Assembly (NCBI RefSeq): GCF_007991515.1
Contig: NZ_BJYM01000012.1
Location: 62,001-126,000 of the forward strand
DNA: 64,000 bases
Source: Oceanobacillus sojae
Lineage (GTDB): Bacteria; Bacillota; Bacilli; Bacillales; Amphibacillaceae
Direction of reading: 5' to 3'
Positions 63,193 through 64,000 of this stretch are shown here, one piece after another. Position numbers and translations under genes: made by a program. Below the pieces are notes generated by a model, which made no database searches, was not told the DNA's origin, and saw only the letters and a list, made by a program, of their open reading frames with translations. The stretch's first letter is position 1. Each line of letters opens with the position of its first letter.

Positions 63193-64000
63193 TTAATGAG
63201 CAATTAGTTCATGAACAATCTCATCGGTATCTAAATCAGATGGATAATATGTCGGCCAGTTATCCATTTCTTCTAATAAGGCGTCATTATCATCTCCCAT
63301 ATACAAATGGAAATGCCATGATTCACCAGGAGCAATTCCATGGTCACTAAATTGAATATATCCCGGCAGATTTTCATCCGCTTCTCCTTCTAATTCGAAA
63401 ATATAACGGACACCGCGGTTTCCAGCTTCATATTCAAGAATTTCATAGCTGTCATAAGCATACGTTCCTGTATGCTCTTCGCCATTTTGGTAAAAAGTAA
63501 TTTCGTCTCCATCAATGACGATACGCTCTATATCTGTTTCATAGCCAGTTGTATAGTAATCTTTATATTCATCCGCTGTCATATCATCACTTTCTTCTGC
63601 TTTATGCTCGAATACTTCATCTAAAGAACCATCTTCTAAATATGGATAGATGGATTGCCAATCACCTTCCCAATCAGCCAATGGACGATCTTCTACCTGT
63701 TCGTCTTCAAAATATCCTTCATAGATTTGCTGGCTCTCCTCATCATCTCCATGATGGTGATGATGACCATGCTCATGGTCATCGATTGTAATTTCTGTTA
63801 CAGGAGACTTAGCAACAGCCTCGTGATCATCACTGTAAAGAACTGCTATAACCTCCTGCCCATCTACTTCTGCGTCACCAATATAAGAGTCCTCAAATTG
63901 ATCTTCTACCACAGTCCATTCCTCTTCAGAAGAATCACGTATGTACCAATGCCAATGATCCAAGTCCTCTTCCGTTACTGCTTCTAACTTAAAGACATCG
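63193..64000 (-). CDS. ZinT/YodA-domain metal-binding protein, partial (N-terminus beyond window)
   Basis: The last 268 codons of a gene whose start lies outside. A His-rich metal-binding linker (DDHEHGHHHHHGDDEE) separates an N-terminal region rich in acidic and Trp residues from a C-terminal ZinT domain of about 180 residues (YEGYFEDEQVEDRPLADW ... DHGIAPGESWHFHLYMG ... DEIVHELIAH). ZinT proteins hand zinc or cadmium to ABC importers; fused forms with AdcA exist in Gram-positives. Likely surface-exposed zinc acquisition protein. The start at 63963 in the reading is internal, as the frame continues to the edge. Confidence 0.82.
   Translation of the reverse strand, partial: DVFKLEAVTEEDLDHWHWYIRDSSEEEWTVVEDQFEDSYIGDAEVDGQEVIAVLYSDDHEAVAKSPVTEITIDDHEHGHHHHHGDDEESQQIYEGYFEDEQVEDRPLADWEGDWQSIYPYLEDGSLDEVFEHKAEESDDMTADEYKDYYTTGYETDIERIVIDGDEITFYQNGEEHTGTYAYDSYEILEYEAGNRGVRYIFELEGEADENLPGYIQFSDHGIAPGESWHFHLYMGDDNDALLEEMDNWPTYYPSDLDTDEIVHELIAH

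Overview
The window comes from an AT-rich, spore-forming, low-GC Gram-positive bacterium, most likely a salt-tolerant Bacillaceae such as Oceanobacillus or Virgibacillus. The evidence is strong AGGAGG-type ribosome binding sites, a stressosome (rsbR-S-T-U), spore-coat CotX-family and YteA genes, B. subtilis-like gene orders (acpS / ydcC / ndoAI-ndoA / rsbRST, cssRS-htr, yhgD-yhgE), and an ectoine uptake operon (ehuBCDA) that points to osmotic adaptation. This genus-level placement is inference from gene content, not from a database search. Nearly every base is ordinary chromosome; I see no prophage, plasmid, CRISPR array, tRNA or rRNA.

Layout. 0-8 kb (minus strand): partial rsbU, a strong terminator, rsbT-rsbS-rsbR, a HAD phosphatase, the NdoA/NdoAI toxin-antitoxin pair, a YdcC-like lipoprotein, NAD(P)HX repair enzyme and AcpS; alr, usually between ydcC and ndoAI, is absent. 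8-16 kb: rhomboid protease, prepilin peptidase, nagB, the RNA helicase CshA with a long upstream region, an EamA transporter, a DegV protein and a carboxylesterase. 16-23 kb: a YppG-like protein, a cysteine-less glutaredoxin-fold protein, two PepSY proteins and the two-component system that probably controls them, a thioredoxin and a DUF368 lipid-carrier transporter. 23-33 kb: DDAH-like enzyme, mqo, yhgD/yhgE, an LrgAB/CidAB pair and typA. 33-45 kb: a small membrane gene broken by a -1 frame change, cssRS with divergent htrA-type protease, a zinc-ribbon membrane protein, yteA, ykwC, a cold-shock protein, two CotX-like coat genes, trhO, an acetyltransferase and a glutathione-peroxidase-like enzyme. 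45-51 kb: an amidohydrolase plus amino-acid ABC importer operon, and an archaeal-type prolyl-tRNA synthetase behind a T-box. 51-64 kb: DUF456 and PlsY membrane proteins, CwlK, several unknowns, a short YtzI-like gene, ehuBCDA, preQ1-riboswitch-controlled queF plus precursor transporter, murB, a DUF915 hydrolase and a partial zinc-binding ZinT-domain protein.

Regulatory circuits can be read directly: duplicate heptamer direct repeats at identical distance (32 nt) from the -10 element of both PepSY genes; reiterated CssR-like boxes before the htr gene; a FadR-like TetR operator overlapping the yhgD promoter; a preQ1-I riboswitch; a proline T-box with a CCU specifier; a candidate sigma-B promoter placed between rsbT and rsbU. 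Two families of interspersed non-coding repeats occur: a TIR-bearing MITE-like element (three copies, one lodged between the T-box terminator and proS) and a 33-nt motif found in leaders of several genes.

I did not find an entire undescribed multi-gene system. The most novel-looking items are the PepSY two-component regulon geometry, the MITE in the proS leader, the probable ATT start codon of ehuC, the frame-changed membrane gene with a canonical A AAA AAG slippery site, and a candidate small RNA upstream of cshA.
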